Origin: Lignipirellula cremea
Lineage (GTDB): Bacteria > Planctomycetota > Planctomycetia > Pirellulales > Pirellulaceae
Assembly (NCBI RefSeq): GCF_007751035.1
Contig: NZ_CP036433.1
Location: forward strand, 6,553,001 to 6,617,000
Reading direction: 5' to 3'
Length of the DNA stretch: 64,000 nt
Numbering within the stretch: the first letter of the stretch is position 1; each line of letters starts with the position of its first letter. The position numbers and the translations under genes were made by a program. Below the pieces are notes generated by a model. It did no database searches. It was given only the letters and a program-made list of their open reading frames with translations, and was not told the DNA's origin. This document shows positions 33,684-42,899 of the stretch, piece after piece.

Positions 33684-35174
33684 ATGGCTTCCCGCCGTTT
33701 GGCAGCCTGGTTAGGCTTCGACATCAGTACGACCGCGGTCACCGCCCTGGTGCGCAGCAAAGACGGCGAGGAAGATTTCGTCGCGGCGCCCATGCAGGGT
33801 CGAACCACGTGGTTCGAGCAGCCGGCATTTGATCACAACTATCTGCCGCTCCTATTGTTGCATACGATCGTCAGTTTTCAAAATCGCGGCTGGTCGTTCG
33901 CCGACCAGCAGGGCTGCCTGGCCCTGTCGATTCGCCAGCACGATCTGACCCTGCTGGATGCCGACGGCCGTCCGCTGGGGCCCGCGATCACCTGGGAGTG
34001 CAGCATTGCCGAGGAAGAAGCGGCCCAGCTGAATGCCGATTCCCAGGTTCAGGACGAAGTCGGACCGGTCGCCGCCCGGATGCTCACCCCCAAGGCCCAG
34101 TGGCTGCTGGAGCGGGACCCCTCACTTCGCAGCCGCATTCATACGCTGTGCACGACCGCCGACTGGATCAACGCCGAGCTGACCGGCAAGGCCAGCTTTG
34201 GCAGTTCCGATGGTCTCAGTAACGCCCAGCTGAAGCAGCGAGGGAAAACATGCGCCACGTACGCCCTGGAAAAGGCCGGGCTTCCTCCGGACTGGCAGCC
34301 GCCGGTGGTGCATAGCGGCCAGGTCGTGGGGCCGGTGCGCGATGCGGCGGGCGGTCGGCCTTTGTGGCGCCCTTTGCTGGAGTTGCTGCAGGGCTGGCGT
34401 GTTGGCGCTCCCCTGGGGGACAACAATGCGGGCGCGCTCGGCATGGGCGTTCACGCCCCGGGACGCCTGGCGTTGTCGGCCGGTTCCAGCGGCACGGCCG
34501 TCACGGTTTGCCCTGGCTCGGATCTGCCTTCGCCGACGGCTGGGGAAGCGGCCCCGCTGCAGTTTGAGTTTTACGATCTGACGATGCTGCTCACCATGCT
34601 GCCGCGTTGCGCCCTGGCGTACGACAAGTTTCGCGCCGACTACCTGCCGGCCGAACTGATCGATTCCCATGAGCAACTGAACCAGATGGCTCTGGACGCG
34701 GACCTGGGCGAGGATTCTCTGGTGCTGGTGGAGTCCACTCCCAGTGGCGAGATGGTTCCTGCCGGCTGGAGCGAGCTGTCGCCTGGCCAGCAGACGGCCA
34801 GCATGCAGTTCAGTATTGCCGTCGGCCTGCTCCGCCAGGCCCAGGCGATTCTGCAGTACCTGCCGGGAGCCGAAGAATCGATTCGCGAGTGCGTGCTGAC
34901 CGGCGGCCTGAGCCAGTCGCAGTTCTTCCAGGAGACGATCGCGGTCGGCATGACCGTGCTGGCTGGCTCCTGCCGAACGTTAGTCAGCGCTCGCACGGGG
35001 CCGAGTCGGTTCCAGGCCGCCAGCCGCGGCGCCATGATGACGGCCATGCTGCCCGACCGGGAGCAGGATCTGTCGGCGATCGCCCTGGAGATGGAGGAAG
35101 TGGAGGCCTGCCCGCAGCCGACCGGCGAGCGAGCCACCCAGCTGACGGCCCGCCTGCAGCAGGCGTTGTCGTAG
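33684..35174 (+). CDS. FGGY-family carbohydrate kinase, xylulokinase-like
   Basis: 496 residues from the ATG at 33684; the earlier open frame (from 33570) is not family-like. The phosphate-1 motif LGFDISTTAVTALV starts at residue 9; RQHDLTLLDADGRPL and ITWECSIAEEEA follow. The hinge region GAPLGDNNAGALGMG carries the putative catalytic Asp, followed by ALSAGSSGTAVTV, and the C-terminal ATP-site CVLTGGLSQSQFFQETIA. These match xylulose/sugar kinases that phosphorylate a ketose with ATP in the cytoplasm. A slightly unusual feature is MPRCALAYDKFRADYLPAELID in place of the usual linker. Substrate not certain; xylulose is the best guess. No sugar isomerase lies nearby. Confidence 0.85.
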   Translation: MASRRLAAWLGFDISTTAVTALVRSKDGEEDFVAAPMQGRTTWFEQPAFDHNYLPLLLLHTIVSFQNRGWSFADQQGCLALSIRQHDLTLLDADGRPLGPAITWECSIAEEEAAQLNADSQVQDEVGPVAARMLTPKAQWLLERDPSLRSRIHTLCTTADWINAELTGKASFGSSDGLSNAQLKQRGKTCATYALEKAGLPPDWQPPVVHSGQVVGPVRDAAGGRPLWRPLLELLQGWRVGAPLGDNNAGALGMGVHAPGRLALSAGSSGTAVTVCPGSDLPSPTAGEAAPLQFEFYDLTMLLTMLPRCALAYDKFRADYLPAELIDSHEQLNQMALDADLGEDSLVLVESTPSGEMVPAGWSELSPGQQTASMQFSIAVGLLRQAQAILQYLPGAEESIRECVLTGGLSQSQFFQETIAVGMTVLAGSCRTLVSARTGPSRFQAASRGAMMTAMLPDREQDLSAIALEMEEVEACPQPTGERATQLTARLQQALS

Positions 35175-35245
35175 TAGCAGAGGACACGGGCGAGCCAGGG
35201 ACGTCCCTGGCTGCGGGATCGTCCGTCCGGTGACGCGGAAGAAGA

Positions 35246-35269
35246 GGGACTTGCGGCCAAGTCCACTAC
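35246..35269. repeat. Second copy of the GTAGTGGRCTTNGCC palindrome
   Basis: GGGACTTGCGGCCAAGTCCA plus CTAC, the reverse complement of the copy at 23123-23147 with a few changes, between the kinase and the export protein genes, which converge here. Confidence 0.5.
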
Positions 35270-35295
35270 CCTTCCGCTGTGGGTGCTTCCGTACG

Positions 35296-36708
35296 CTAGA
35301 ACGTCGAGGCGCCGGCAAAGTTGACCGAACCCTGGAGCGGCACCACGCCATAGATGCCGCGGGTGAAGATCAGCTCGATAAAGTCGTCGGCGACCTGGAT
35401 CGGCATTTTCGGCACCACCACAATGTCGGTGTCGCGCAACCAGATTTCGTCGGCGGGCGTGGGGCTTTCGCCGTACAGCGCCCCGCGGACGTCGATCTTG
35501 GTGGCCAGCAGCCGCCAGTCTTCGGCCCGGCGAAAGACGATAATTTCTCGCAGGTTACCGCCGATATTCCAGCCGCCGGCCTGCGAGATGGCCATCATCA
35601 CGCTGGTCGGACCGTTCATCTCATAGACGCCCGGGTTGCGAACTTCTCCGACCACAAACAGCCGACGCGGCGCCCGGGCCAACAGGGCCGGGGTGACTTC
35701 GATGCCGTCGACAATCTGGGCGTAGCGCTCATCGACTTCCCGTTTGAGTTCGTCGAGCGTCATGCCGAGCGCCGGAATGGAGCCCAGTCCCGGCAACTGC
35801 ACGGTGCCGTCGGGCGACACGCGCGCCTGGCGTCCCTGGCCGCCCTGGCCGGCCCGGCTGTCGACCGTGGCTCGCAGGTCTTCCAGTTTGGTGTTCACCT
35901 TGAGCGGCGTGACGGTGATCGCCGGCACTTTGTAATAGGTTTTATAGCGTTCTTCGAGATCGGCCCGCAGTTCGTCGACGGTGCGACGGGCGGCCCGCAC
36001 CTGGCCCAGCAGTCGGAGCGTGATCGTGCCGTCGGGCTGGATGACGAGCGGCCGGTCGATCTTGTCATCGGTCAGCGACTCCACACGGATTTCGTCGCCC
36101 ACGTTCAGTTCGTACGGATGGCTGCTCATCTCACGGGTCAAGCGATAGATGAATTCGATGCTGTCGTCGACCCGCAGGCGATACTCGGGCGTGTGCGGCA
36201 GGCGATGGGGGCCGACGTACTCCCCCTGGGCGAAGGCTTGCCAGGGGATCGGCTTCATGGCGCCCCAGTTCATCTCGCCGCAGCCGCAGGCGTCGGCGCT
36301 GTCGACGCCTTCGATACAATACGGGGCGGCCGGTCCCAAAGCCTGGCACAACTGGATCTGCGTCCGCATTTCAGGAACGACGAACCAGGCGGCGGATTGC
36401 GCGTCTCCCGGCGTCGACTGGCTGGCAGCGGTTTCCGTCGCGATCGGCTTGTGCGCTGTGGTGATCTTCCCGGCATCGCTGCCGTCGGCCGCAGCGACGA
36501 TCGGTCGCATGTGGGAGGCGGGCGTCGCCATGACCACCGACGCGGCCGAAGAATGCTGCGCCGTGGAAACGACAGACGGCGTGCGCGCGGGTTCAATCCC
36601 GGAGCCGAAATGCCAGGCGCCCCAGACCACAGGGAGCAGCCCACCGGCGGCAAGGGCCCAGGCCAGGCGAGTTTCGGTGAGATGCTTCAGGATACGTTTG
36701 ATGATCAT
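35296..36708 (-). CDS. Polysaccharide export (Wza-like) protein with SLBB domains
   Basis: 470 residues. A single TM anchor (about 14-32, RLAWALAAGGLLPVVWGAW) replaces the lipoprotein signal typical of Wza. An extension with Cys-rich motif (CQALGPAAPYC ... CGCGEMNWG, about 120-155) is followed by the poly_export domain (YRLRVDDSIEFIYRLTREM, NVGDEIRVESL, VIQPDGTITLRLLGQVRAARRT, residues 175-270) and SLBB-type domains with LFVVGEVRNPGVYEMNG near residue 360 and RDTDIVVVPKMPIQVADDFI at the end. It probably forms or gates an outer-membrane polysaccharide channel. The TPR gene upstream on the same strand (65 bp gap) is likely its partner. Confidence 0.88.
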   Translation of the reverse strand: MIIKRILKHLTETRLAWALAAGGLLPVVWGAWHFGSGIEPARTPSVVSTAQHSSAASVVMATPASHMRPIVAAADGSDAGKITTAHKPIATETAASQSTPGDAQSAAWFVVPEMRTQIQLCQALGPAAPYCIEGVDSADACGCGEMNWGAMKPIPWQAFAQGEYVGPHRLPHTPEYRLRVDDSIEFIYRLTREMSSHPYELNVGDEIRVESLTDDKIDRPLVIQPDGTITLRLLGQVRAARRTVDELRADLEERYKTYYKVPAITVTPLKVNTKLEDLRATVDSRAGQGGQGRQARVSPDGTVQLPGLGSIPALGMTLDELKREVDERYAQIVDGIEVTPALLARAPRRLFVVGEVRNPGVYEMNGPTSVMMAISQAGGWNIGGNLREIIVFRRAEDWRLLATKIDVRGALYGESPTPADEIWLRDTDIVVVPKMPIQVADDFIELIFTRGIYGVVPLQGSVNFAGASTF

Positions 36709-36773
36709 TGAAAATCTGCTCCAGGTGCGCGGGAAATCCGTCGCCTAATTCGGGGGTCGTGCAATCCGTGCGC

Positions 36774-38402
36774 TTAACGTTGCCAGGGAAGCCACCAGGA
36801 TGATTTTTGCGGGGGATCGACTTGCGGCGGTTTGGCCGCCGTGGTCGCACGTGTGAGGGGAGGGCCCGACGGTCCGGGATTGGTTTGGGCGAATGTTTTG
36901 CTGTCCAGCCACTGCACACTGGTGGAGCTGGAAGGCGTCGTCTGCCTGGCCAGTTCGTATTCGTGACGCGCTTTGCGAGCCAGTTCCGGCTCGTTCAGGC
37001 GATCATGCACAACGGCCAGGTTGTGCCAGGTTTCCGGCATCGGCCGGACCGACAAGCTCTGCAGGAGCACGGTGCGAGCATCGGCCCACTGGCCATAACG
37101 GCCGAGCATGACGCCCAGCTCGTTGCTGGCTCGCTGGTTCGAAGGGTCCGCCATCATCGCGGCCTGGAAATAGGCCATCGCTTGCGGCCCGTGCGAGCCC
37201 TGCACTTCGCCTTCGGCCTTGGCCAGCGACAGTTGGATTTTCCCCATGCCGTACAGTGCGACCGAACCGGCCGCCTGTCCGCCGCAACTGGCGGCCAGTT
37301 GCTCCTGGGCGTAGGCGTAATACATTTGCACGGCCCGCAGCGCCGAGACCTGGTCAGCGTTGACGCCGTCCTCTTTGAGAACGGGCGTGCGGTGACCGTC
37401 AGCAAGGGCCGACGTGTCGAGATCCGCTTCCAGGCGGGAGCCTTTAGGGCGGAAGTCTTCGGCTTCTTCCAGAGCGCGGAGGCCATTGCTCAGTGACTGG
37501 CTGGCCAGCACGCCGCCTGCCTGGGCGTCGATTGCCTGGGCGATTAAACGCAAGGCCTGGATAAAGTCTGCGCGGGCCGAGAAGAAAGCGCTCCGCTCGG
37601 CGAGCGAAAACCCGCTGCGGTTGAATTCGTGGGCCCGGGCGTTCACGATCTTCATCGCTTCCGCGGAAATCGGCCGCACCGCCATCACGCGCGGGGCCGT
37701 TTCACGCGGGGCAACGTCTCGCGGCGACGACGGTCGTACGGGCTCCTCGCTGGCGGCCGAGCGGGACGGCTCTTTGACAAGCACGCTTTGCATCGGCAAC
37801 GGCTGGCTCGCACCGGTCGTGGGATAGACGTACGGAATCCCGGCGCCCGATCCGGAGGGACCGCGTTCTTGCGACGGCGGAACGTTCATTCCGGGCGGCG
37901 TGATCGCGGGACCTTCATTGGCCGGCGGCGCCAACGGAGCGATCTCGGATTCACGGGCCGGACGATAGCCAGCGTACGACGGCAGGATCGGGGCCGGTTG
38001 CGGCGCCTGCAGACCCGACGCGCTCCGACGCGACGAAGGCGTTGACGGGCTCAGCCCGGAAGCCGGCGTCTGGCCTTCGGTCGGCAAGGTAAGCGGATCG
38101 GCGTTCGGTGTGCGTTCAATCAGCGGCACAGGGCGAGCCTTACGCAGCGGCGCAACCGTTCCGGGAGCCGATTCCTGGCGAGGCGCCGCCAGCGGAGGCG
38201 GGTCAAAGCGGAAGGTGACCGGTTTCACGCCAGCATGTTCATGCAGCAGATTGGCCGGATAAGCGGCGTCGCGAACGGCGTCGGCCCGTTGTTCGTTGCG
38301 GGCCCGGTCGCGTTGCTGGGATGCATAAAAGATCGCGGCCACACCGACCGCAATCCACGTCAGAACGACTGCTGTGAACCAGGGGCGAGAGAGCGCGTGC
38401 AT
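36774..38402 (-). CDS. TPR-repeat membrane-anchored protein next to polysaccharide export gene
   Basis: 542 residues from the ATG at 38402; the frame upstream to 38492 is less likely. A TM helix at residues 9-26 (AVVLTWIAVGVAAIFYA) anchors the protein. Residues 60-270 are a Pro/Ser/Arg-rich linker without structure. From about 285 there are helices (MKIVNARAHEFNRSGFSLAERSAFFSARADFIQALRLIAQ), then TPRs (AMAYFQAAMMADPSNQRASNELGVMLGRYGQWADARTVLLQSLSV, LAVVHDRLNEPELARKARHEYELA). It is 65 bp upstream of the Wza-like gene on the same strand, so it probably takes part in surface polysaccharide assembly. Confidence 0.75.
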   Translation of the reverse strand: MHALSRPWFTAVVLTWIAVGVAAIFYASQQRDRARNEQRADAVRDAAYPANLLHEHAGVKPVTFRFDPPPLAAPRQESAPGTVAPLRKARPVPLIERTPNADPLTLPTEGQTPASGLSPSTPSSRRSASGLQAPQPAPILPSYAGYRPARESEIAPLAPPANEGPAITPPGMNVPPSQERGPSGSGAGIPYVYPTTGASQPLPMQSVLVKEPSRSAASEEPVRPSSPRDVAPRETAPRVMAVRPISAEAMKIVNARAHEFNRSGFSLAERSAFFSARADFIQALRLIAQAIDAQAGGVLASQSLSNGLRALEEAEDFRPKGSRLEADLDTSALADGHRTPVLKEDGVNADQVSALRAVQMYYAYAQEQLAASCGGQAAGSVALYGMGKIQLSLAKAEGEVQGSHGPQAMAYFQAAMMADPSNQRASNELGVMLGRYGQWADARTVLLQSLSVRPMPETWHNLAVVHDRLNEPELARKARHEYELARQTTPSSSTSVQWLDSKTFAQTNPGPSGPPLTRATTAAKPPQVDPPQKSSWWLPWQR

Positions 38403-38733
38403 AGGACATCCATGAAAGCTAATAGTTGCGAAGGCGTTCGCCGCCAGAACAGCAACGGCGGCGCCAGTTCCATCTTCTTCGACGCATTCCATGCATCGAC
38501 CGGCGACGTCCCTCGTGATGCAAGAAAACGCGTGTTTCGGGGCGCCCCTGCTTTCAAAGGGGTTCCTATCCGTTAAACGCCGCTTTAATCGAACGGCAGA
38601 GGCGGCAGTCCCGATCTCTTGCGATCCAGCGCTGGAATCCGGTCAGCCGGTGCAATGCGAACAGCCGGCCTGACCGTGCGCTGTGGGACGAGAGAACCCG
38701 CACGGGGCCCAGGAGAATGCCGGCCGGGGATCG
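38403..38733. other. Intergenic stretch, no gene
   Basis: 330 bases between the leftward TPR gene and the end of the leftward metallo-hydrolase gene. It should hold the promoter for the TPR/Wza-like pair. Nothing else distinctive. Confidence 0.4.
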
Positions 38734-39573
38734 CTAGACCCACAGCTCCAGACGCCCGCCCAGCATGTCGGGCAGCGCTTTCTCCACCAGCCGTTTGATC
38801 TGCCGGGCGTTGTAGCGGGTGCTGAAATGGCCCGCGATAATATGCTCGTTATGGAAACGGTCCTGCCGTTCGACGTAATCGTCCAGGTGCATATGCCCGT
38901 TCTTGTGGATCTTTTCTTTCCGGTGCTGCGGGGCCACGAACGTCATTTCGGAAATGAGGATCTTGGCCTCGTACATCTCCGGGTTGTTGTCGAGACCCGG
39001 CGGAGAGCTGTCGCCCAGGTAAGCGAGCAGCGGCGTGCGCAGCTCATGGGTGACTTCCTTGCCGGCCAGCCGCAGGTCGCGAATCTGCTCGCCGGTCAGG
39101 TTGGCGTACTCTTCCTTGAGCTTGTTCCGTCGCTGCCAGACGATATATCCCAGCGACGGCACCGTATGCGCGGTGGCGACGGCCGTGACCATCAGCTCCC
39201 GGGAAATCTCGATCTCGTCGCCGGGCTTCATGGGCTGAAGATCGCAAGGCAGTCGCCCGCGATCGAGGCGGCTGAACGCCTTGAGCAGTTGCTCCGTCGG
39301 TCCGATGGCGTGCTCCGGCAGGTAGATCACCGGCGGCTCCATTTTCATCATCCGCCTCCGGGCCACATACACGGGCAACGCCGCAATGTGATCCAGGTGC
39401 GTATGCGAAACGAACCAGGTGTCGATCCCCATGAACTCCCAGGGCTGGGCGCCCAGGTCGAATCCCATTTTGAGTTCGGGCACGCGCCAGTACGACTGGA
39501 CGGCCGCCCGGGAGTAGCCTTCGACGGTGAAGTCGCCGAATTTCTTGGTCAAAACGGGGGCATTCTGCGGCAT
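38734..39573 (-). CDS. RNase Z-like metallo-beta-lactamase-fold hydrolase
   Basis: 279 residues. The zinc-binding HTHLDH (residues 57-62) occurs in the context GIDTWFVSHTHLDHIAALPVYVARR, as in tRNase Z. Other ligands are Asp in LLAYLGDSSPPG and His in HIIAGHFSTRYNARQIKRLV, and AHTVPSLGYIVWQRR matches the RNase Z HxxPxxGY segment. The exosite arm of true tRNase Z is not obvious. It may process tRNA 3' ends or another phosphodiester. ATG at 39573. Neighbours are unrelated. Confidence 0.85.
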   Translation of the reverse strand: MPQNAPVLTKKFGDFTVEGYSRAAVQSYWRVPELKMGFDLGAQPWEFMGIDTWFVSHTHLDHIAALPVYVARRRMMKMEPPVIYLPEHAIGPTEQLLKAFSRLDRGRLPCDLQPMKPGDEIEISRELMVTAVATAHTVPSLGYIVWQRRNKLKEEYANLTGEQIRDLRLAGKEVTHELRTPLLAYLGDSSPPGLDNNPEMYEAKILISEMTFVAPQHRKEKIHKNGHMHLDDYVERQDRFHNEHIIAGHFSTRYNARQIKRLVEKALPDMLGGRLELWV

Positions 39574-39760
39574 CGTGGGGATCCGGAGTTACAGGAAGAT
39601 CAAAAGGCCAGTTTAAAAAGCCTTGCGCGATCGCAACAGGGGCGACCACGTTCTCCTCTCCAGGACACCGGATCCGCCGGCGGGTTCAAGGTGCGGCGAA
39701 AGGCGCCCGGTTCCATCTCAATCGCCGGTGACTTCCTGCCGGGTAGCCGCACCAGGACAA

Positions 39761-41461
39761 TCAGCCGTAGTTAAGCCGTCCGGGCGTATCACGGCTGATG
39801 GCGGCATCGATCAGCCGGGGACGCGGGTCGGCCAGCGCCTCGGTCAGCACGTGTCGCAACTCTTCCGGTTCACTGACCCGCTGGGCCTGGATGCCGAGCG
39901 AGCCGGCCAGCGCCACAAAGTCGATCTCCGGCGACACCAGATCCAGCCCCTCATAAACGCCCTGCTCCGCTTGCGGCAGGCCGAGACCTTGCGCGCCGAT
40001 CTTGAGAATCTGGTACTGCGCGTTATTGCAGAGCAGGAAGGTGACCGGAATCTGATAACGGGCGGCCGTCCACAAACCTTGAATGCCGTACATCGAGGCG
40101 CCTTCCCCCAGGATCGCCAGCACGGGACGATCGGGCCAGGCCAGCTGCACGCCGATTGAACAGCCCAGGCCCCAGCCCAGCGCCCAGCCGCGATGGCCGA
40201 AGTAGCCAGTCGTGTTCTTCAAGGCCCCCAGCCGCTCGATCGTGGTGTTGGTGGTGGTGACCGCTTCTTCAATCACCGCGACATTGTCGGGCAGCACTTC
40301 AGCGACCGTCGCCATGAGCGTGAGCGGAGTCATCGGCCGCGCAGGCAGTTGCTCGGCCACCCGTTCCCGCAGCGTCTGTCGGGCGGCTGCATGTTCGCGG
40401 GTCAGCACGGTGCAGCGCTCGGCGGCCGCCTGCTGCTGGGCCGGACTGGCCAGCCGCTGCAGGAGGGGCGAAAGCTCAGCGAGCGAGGTTTTCGTGTCGC
40501 CAATGACGCCGACTTCCAGCGGGTAGTTCTTTCCCAGCTGCCAGGGGTCTTCGTCGATATGGACCAGTCGCAGATGCTCCGGGATGGCGCGGGCCGGCTC
40601 GTGGTAACAGTACTGACGCAGCAGATCCATGCCGACGACCAGGGCCACATCGTACGCCGCCAGTCGCTCCCGCACCTCGGGCGACCAGAGCGGCAAGCCT
40701 TGTCCGTTGAGCGGGTGATTGCTGGGAAAGGCGAGCCGGCCGTGGGTCGTGCCGGATTCCGACAGGACGGGGGCGCCCAGCTGCTCAGCGACTCTCACCA
40801 GTTCAGCCATGGCGTTCCGTTCCGTCACGCGACTGCCGGCCAGAATAACGGGACGCTGGGCGACAGCCAGCACTTGCGCCGCCCTTTCCAGCGCCGCCAG
40901 CGGCGGACGCACGCGTGCGTCGGGCAGGGTAATGGGAGACAGGTCCAGCAGCTCGCTGACTTCCATCTGCACATCGAGCGGGATCGACAGGAAGACGGGG
41001 CCGGTCGGCGGGGTGAGCGCCGTTTGCACGGCCCGGCGGATCGCGGCCGGCAGGTCTTCGACGCGCGAGACTTCGACGGCCCACTTGGTCCAGGGTTTTG
41101 CGACGGAGACCATATCGCCGCCCAGGATTGGCTCTTCAAACGCCAGTCGGCGGTCTTGCTGGCCAGCTGTCAGCAGCAAGGGAGTGCCTTCGCGGAAGGC
41201 GTTGTAAAGCATGCCCATGGCGTTGCCCAGGCCGCAGCTGATATGCACATTCACCACAGCCAGCTGGCCGGAGGCCATGGCATAGCCGTCGGCCATCGCC
41301 ATGACGGGGGTTTCGTGCAGGCCCAGAATGTACTGCAGCCGTTTGTCGGTAACTAGCGCATCGTTGAGCGGTAACTCGGTGGTGCCTGGATTGCCAAAAA
41401 CATAACGCACGCCAAAGCGAGCCAGCAGCTCGATCAACGCGGCGATCCCGGAAGTGGACAT
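39761..41461 (-). CDS. Thiamine-diphosphate enzyme, benzoylformate-decarboxylase-like
   Basis: 566 residues, normal for the ThDP decarboxylase/acetolactate-synthase superfamily. FGNPGTTELPLNDAL near residue 20 and the Glu of ILGLHETPVMAMADGYA correspond to the benzoylformate decarboxylase Pyr domain, with the His of VNVHISCGLGNAMG in the place of its active-site His70; the Ser of NPGS is Thr here. AGQQDRRLAFEEPILGG and GPVFLSIPLDV follow. The ThDP-Mg motif is GEG-X24-NN (GEGASMYGIQGLW ... LLCNN), with Glu for the usual Asp. It probably decarboxylates a 2-oxo acid. No partner subunit is present. Confidence 0.88.
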   Translation of the reverse strand: MSTSGIAALIELLARFGVRYVFGNPGTTELPLNDALVTDKRLQYILGLHETPVMAMADGYAMASGQLAVVNVHISCGLGNAMGMLYNAFREGTPLLLTAGQQDRRLAFEEPILGGDMVSVAKPWTKWAVEVSRVEDLPAAIRRAVQTALTPPTGPVFLSIPLDVQMEVSELLDLSPITLPDARVRPPLAALERAAQVLAVAQRPVILAGSRVTERNAMAELVRVAEQLGAPVLSESGTTHGRLAFPSNHPLNGQGLPLWSPEVRERLAAYDVALVVGMDLLRQYCYHEPARAIPEHLRLVHIDEDPWQLGKNYPLEVGVIGDTKTSLAELSPLLQRLASPAQQQAAAERCTVLTREHAAARQTLRERVAEQLPARPMTPLTLMATVAEVLPDNVAVIEEAVTTTNTTIERLGALKNTTGYFGHRGWALGWGLGCSIGVQLAWPDRPVLAILGEGASMYGIQGLWTAARYQIPVTFLLCNNAQYQILKIGAQGLGLPQAEQGVYEGLDLVSPEIDFVALAGSLGIQAQRVSEPEELRHVLTEALADPRPRLIDAAISRDTPGRLNYG

Positions 41462-41516
41462 CAGGGCGGTTCCAAATTGGGAGAACGCTGGCGCCCTGGA
41501 ACGGCGCGCAAAAAAA

Positions 41517-41547
41517 CAGGCCGGCGCCTCGAAAGGACGCCGGCCTG
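41517..41547 (-). terminator. Rho-independent terminator of the Cys-rich protein gene
   Basis: CAGGCCGGCG ... CGCCGGCCTG hairpin; on the leftward transcript it is followed by TTTTTTT, 26 bases beyond the stop of the gene at 41574. Confidence 0.7.
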
Positions 41548-41573
41548 CAAGTGTATCGGTTTTACTCGCCGTT

Positions 41574-42590
41574 TCAACGAACCGGACGCAGCGGGCCCGT
41601 TTCGACTACGATTTCCGGCGGTGCGATTCGCATGGCGCTCGACGGCGGCTGCGACGGCATCGGCGTGGGAAGTCTTCCGGGCTGGGCCGAAGTTCGGGGC
41701 GTCTGCCGAGCGTCATGGCTGACGGGACGGACGGCCGTGTTGTACCGCGAGGCGGTCGGTCGCGGATAGGCCGGACCACGGTTCACAGCGCGGTAGTTGA
41801 CCGCATTGGGATTGCCGGGAGCCATCGGGGCGCCAGGGCTGGTTTCGCGTTTGAACGGGCTTTCTTTAGGAGCCGCCGGCGCCGAACCGCCCGGACGGGA
41901 AGGGATCGGTTGCGGCGGGCCCGAGCGATAGGGCGTCGGTTCCGAATACGTCGGCATCGGCTGGGCTTCGTGGGGCATGCCGCCCGAATAGCCCGACTCA
42001 TACTGCACGCCGCCTTCAAAACCGCCATGGGCGTAGCCGCCGCCGGCGCAACCACAGTCGCCGCCGCCACAGCTGGTGCAACCGCCGCCGCAGCCGCCGC
42101 GTTTGCGATGTCCCCAGAGGGCGCCCAGGCCGTCCCACCAGCTGCCGCAGCAGCGCGGGCCGACAAAACAGGCCGCATAGGGATGGCACGGTTCACAGCA
42201 CGGCGGATCACTGCGCCATTCGCCCCAGTAGACTTCGCCGCAACCCGCACAGCCGCCGCCAAAGCTGGTCAGCAGACCCAGGTGGCTCATCGGCGACGCC
42301 GCAGGACGGCCTTCAGGATCCCAGTTATTGCAGCCGCACGGTTCGCAATAATCGACGCCCAGGCCGCAGGTTCGCTGGCCGCATCCGCCTGTTCCGCAAC
42401 CACCGCGGGTTCCGCAACCGCAGGACGGCTGGATGCCGCAAGCGGGTTCCGGGCCGTAAGGAGCCGCCGCACAACCGCCGTCGCATGGGAATCCTCCGCA
42501 TCCGCCGTGATCGGTGAGCAGACAGCAACCGTTCGCTGCCAGCAGGGCAATCGCACAGAGCGATGCAGCAAAAGCCAATTGCCGCGTCAT
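41574..42590 (-). CDS. Cys/Gly-rich secreted protein
   Basis: 338 residues from the ATG at 42590, nine bases after AAAGG (the ATG at 42599 is too close). Signal MTRQLAFAASLCAIALLAANGCC with lipobox-like ANGC. The first 170 residues of the mature protein have more than 30 Cys in CG, CGC and GCGGC arrangements, for example CGGGCTSCGGGDCGCAGGGY and CEPCHPYAACFVGPRCCGSWWDGLG. The rest is Pro/Ser/Arg-rich and probably disordered. Extensive disulfides or metal binding are expected. The pattern recalls the Cys-rich, proteinaceous cell envelope reported for planctomycetes, but the family is not known to me. Confidence 0.72.
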   Translation of the reverse strand: MTRQLAFAASLCAIALLAANGCCLLTDHGGCGGFPCDGGCAAAPYGPEPACGIQPSCGCGTRGGCGTGGCGQRTCGLGVDYCEPCGCNNWDPEGRPAASPMSHLGLLTSFGGGCAGCGEVYWGEWRSDPPCCEPCHPYAACFVGPRCCGSWWDGLGALWGHRKRGGCGGGCTSCGGGDCGCAGGGYAHGGFEGGVQYESGYSGGMPHEAQPMPTYSEPTPYRSGPPQPIPSRPGGSAPAAPKESPFKRETSPGAPMAPGNPNAVNYRAVNRGPAYPRPTASRYNTAVRPVSHDARQTPRTSAQPGRLPTPMPSQPPSSAMRIAPPEIVVETGPLRPVR

Positions 42591-42899
42591 AAGGGGCATC
42601 CTTTCCCGGCGTCACCACGCCTTATTTGTTGAAAGCCGAATATCCGGCCGTACGCACCTTCGTGTGCTGAGCCTGCTATCTCTATCGGCCGCATTACCGG
42701 CAGAATCAAGAAAATCGGCATAATCGTTCCAAACTAACAGACAAAACGGTTCGTTGGCGCCGCGATGGCACGACTGCCCCCCCAAAAGGCCAGGAAAGTT
42801 ACCGTTTTCGCCCTACTTCAAATTGACTATATTGCCACCGGTTAACAACACGGTCTCCGCATGAACGCGACAGCCTCCTTTTTGCCTGGAAAGCACTCC

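Noticed and set aside
36586-36606. tRNA T-loop-like GGTTCAATCCC
   Set aside because: It lies inside the Wza-like coding sequence and no cloverleaf arms could be fitted around it.
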